From NCBI GenBank assembly GCA_964541595.1, contig CAZIRO010000171.1:1-5794 (forward strand): 5,794 nucleotides of DNA, written 5' to 3'. Shown in pieces: positions 5,304 to 5,794 of the stretch. Position 1 is the first letter of the stretch; every line of letters starts with the position of its first letter. This DNA is from CAZIRO01 sp964541595 (GTDB lineage Bacteria > Acidobacteriota > HRBIN11). Below the pieces are notes generated by a model. It ran no database searches and was not told the origin of the DNA. It saw only the letters and a list, made by a program, of their open reading frames with translations. Position numbers and translations under genes: made by a program.

Positions 5304-5707
5304 GCGAGTACGTACTCATCGACACGGACGTGTGCAGCGTCCTGATGCGCGGAGGGGAGCGTGCGGGGTCGCTGCGCGGGTGGCCGGCGGGTGCCGTGCC
5401 CTGCCTGTCGTTCCAGACGGTAGCCGAACTGTGGCAATGGGCGGAGGTTCGCAACTGGGGAAAACGGCGCCGTGCGGAACTCGACCGGTGGCTCCGGCGG
5501 TTTGCGGTGGTGCCGTACGATGCGGAGCTGTGTCGCATCTGGGGGCAGATCCGGGCGCATCGGCGACGCATCGGGCGCCCGCTCGCGGCGGAGGACGCGT
5601 GGATCGCGGCGTGCGCGATCCGACACGGCATTCCGCTGCTCACGCTGAATCGAAGGGACTTTGAGGATATACCGGATCTCGAGATCCTGACGGGAGATGA
5701 ACCGTAA
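5300..5707 (+). CDS. PIN-domain toxin (VapC-like)
   Basis: The 135-residue protein is a second PIN-domain RNase. Acidic residues in the expected places are D8 (and D10) in YVLIDTDVCSVLM, E43 in FQTVAELWQWAE, D99 in PLAAEDAWIAACA, and D120 in TLNRRDFEDIP. It resembles the FitB/VapC branch with the 'AAxDAxIAA' block. The start is GTG 5300, which overlaps the TGA of the Xre gene; GGAGG at 5287-5291 lies eight bases upstream. The overlap implies translational coupling with the HTH protein, which is presumably its antitoxin. Xre-type partners are less usual for PIN toxins than AbrB, ribbon-helix-helix or Phd partners. It is not closely similar to the PIN protein at 3997-4383, so the two modules were probably acquired separately. 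Confidence 0.88.
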   Translation: MSEYVLIDTDVCSVLMRGGERAGSLRGWPAGAVPCLSFQTVAELWQWAEVRNWGKRRRAELDRWLRRFAVVPYDAELCRIWGQIRAHRRRIGRPLAAEDAWIAACAIRHGIPLLTLNRRDFEDIPDLEILTGDEP

Positions 5708-5721
5708 TCCGTGAGGAATTT

Positions 5722-5794
5722 TTGCGTCTACTGCACGAGGATGAGGCGTCCCGTGAGGAGGTCCACAGGCGAGTGCTGACCGATCAGTTGCGCG
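5722..5794 (+). CDS. Start of an unidentified protein, 3' truncated by the window edge
   Basis: A frame open from just after a stop at 5698-5700 to the window end reads REEFLRLLHEDEASREEVHRRVLTDQLR from 5710. A possible TTG start at 5722 has GAGGA (5713-5717) four bases upstream; there is no ATG or GTG before it in this frame. The 'LLHEDxxxREEVxRxxLTDxL' pattern recalls the N-termini of coiled-coil proteins linked to PD-(D/E)XK nuclease domains (DUF3782-like), common in thermophilic bacteria. That is a recollection of pattern only. With 24 codons visible, both the start and the family are uncertain. Confidence 0.4.
   Translation, partial: MRLLHEDEASREEVHRRVLTDQLR

Noticed and set aside
4922..5643. 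Long leftward open frames opposite the Xre/PIN operon (234 and 272 codons)
   Set aside because: They are Arg/Pro/Ser-rich antisense shadows of GC-rich coding DNA; the forward genes carry recognisable domains, ribosome sites and a 4-base overlap.
1..5794. CRISPR array
   Set aside because: I looked for regularly spaced direct repeats of 24-40 bases and found none; the only tandem repeat is the spacer-less heptamer array at 2161-2223.

Overview
This window is the adaptation and signalling end of a bacterial CRISPR-Cas locus, followed by two toxin-antitoxin modules. The DNA is fairly GC-rich. Genes mostly end in TGA and have clear AGGA/GGAGG-type ribosome binding sites. The short-word tandem repeats and the protein styles would suit a thermophilic, GC-rich bacterium such as a member of Chloroflexota or Armatimonadota. 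That placement is a weak inference; nothing here fixes the taxon. No rRNA, tRNA, CRISPR array or interference (cas10/csm/cmr) gene is visible.

Region 1 (1-2666, rightward) is a spacer-acquisition module. It holds the C-terminal part of an archaeo-eukaryotic primase-polymerase of the CRISPR-associated type (5' end outside the window), cas1 with its active-site residues intact, and cas2. A 97-base gap before cas1 carries CGAATGG words and a 12-bp palindrome. An unusually long 315-base gap between cas1 and cas2 carries a tandem heptamer array enclosed by an imperfect 26-bp inverted repeat.

Region 2 (2709-3986, rightward) encodes a CARF sensor domain and then a HEPN ribonuclease domain with an intact R-x6-H motif. 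Together they look like a Cas02710/Csm6-type effector of a type III system, activated by cyclic oligoadenylate. The two domains lie in the same reading frame and are separated by one TGA codon, which is the most surprising feature of the window.

Region 3 (3997-4615, leftward) is a Phd/YefM-type antitoxin with a PIN-domain (VapC) toxin, read convergently against the HEPN gene. Region 4 (4616-4961) is a divergent promoter region. It has a good sigma-70-like promoter for each toxin-antitoxin module and a long hairpin between them. Region 5 (4962-5707, rightward) is an Xre-type HTH antitoxin overlapping by 4 bases a second PIN toxin. The last bases (5722-5794) look like the start of another protein.

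Working model (inference): the primase-polymerase, Cas1 and Cas2 capture and process new spacers. A type III complex encoded elsewhere would make the cyclic nucleotide that the CARF/HEPN pair senses. The two toxin-antitoxin modules may stabilise this accessory island.
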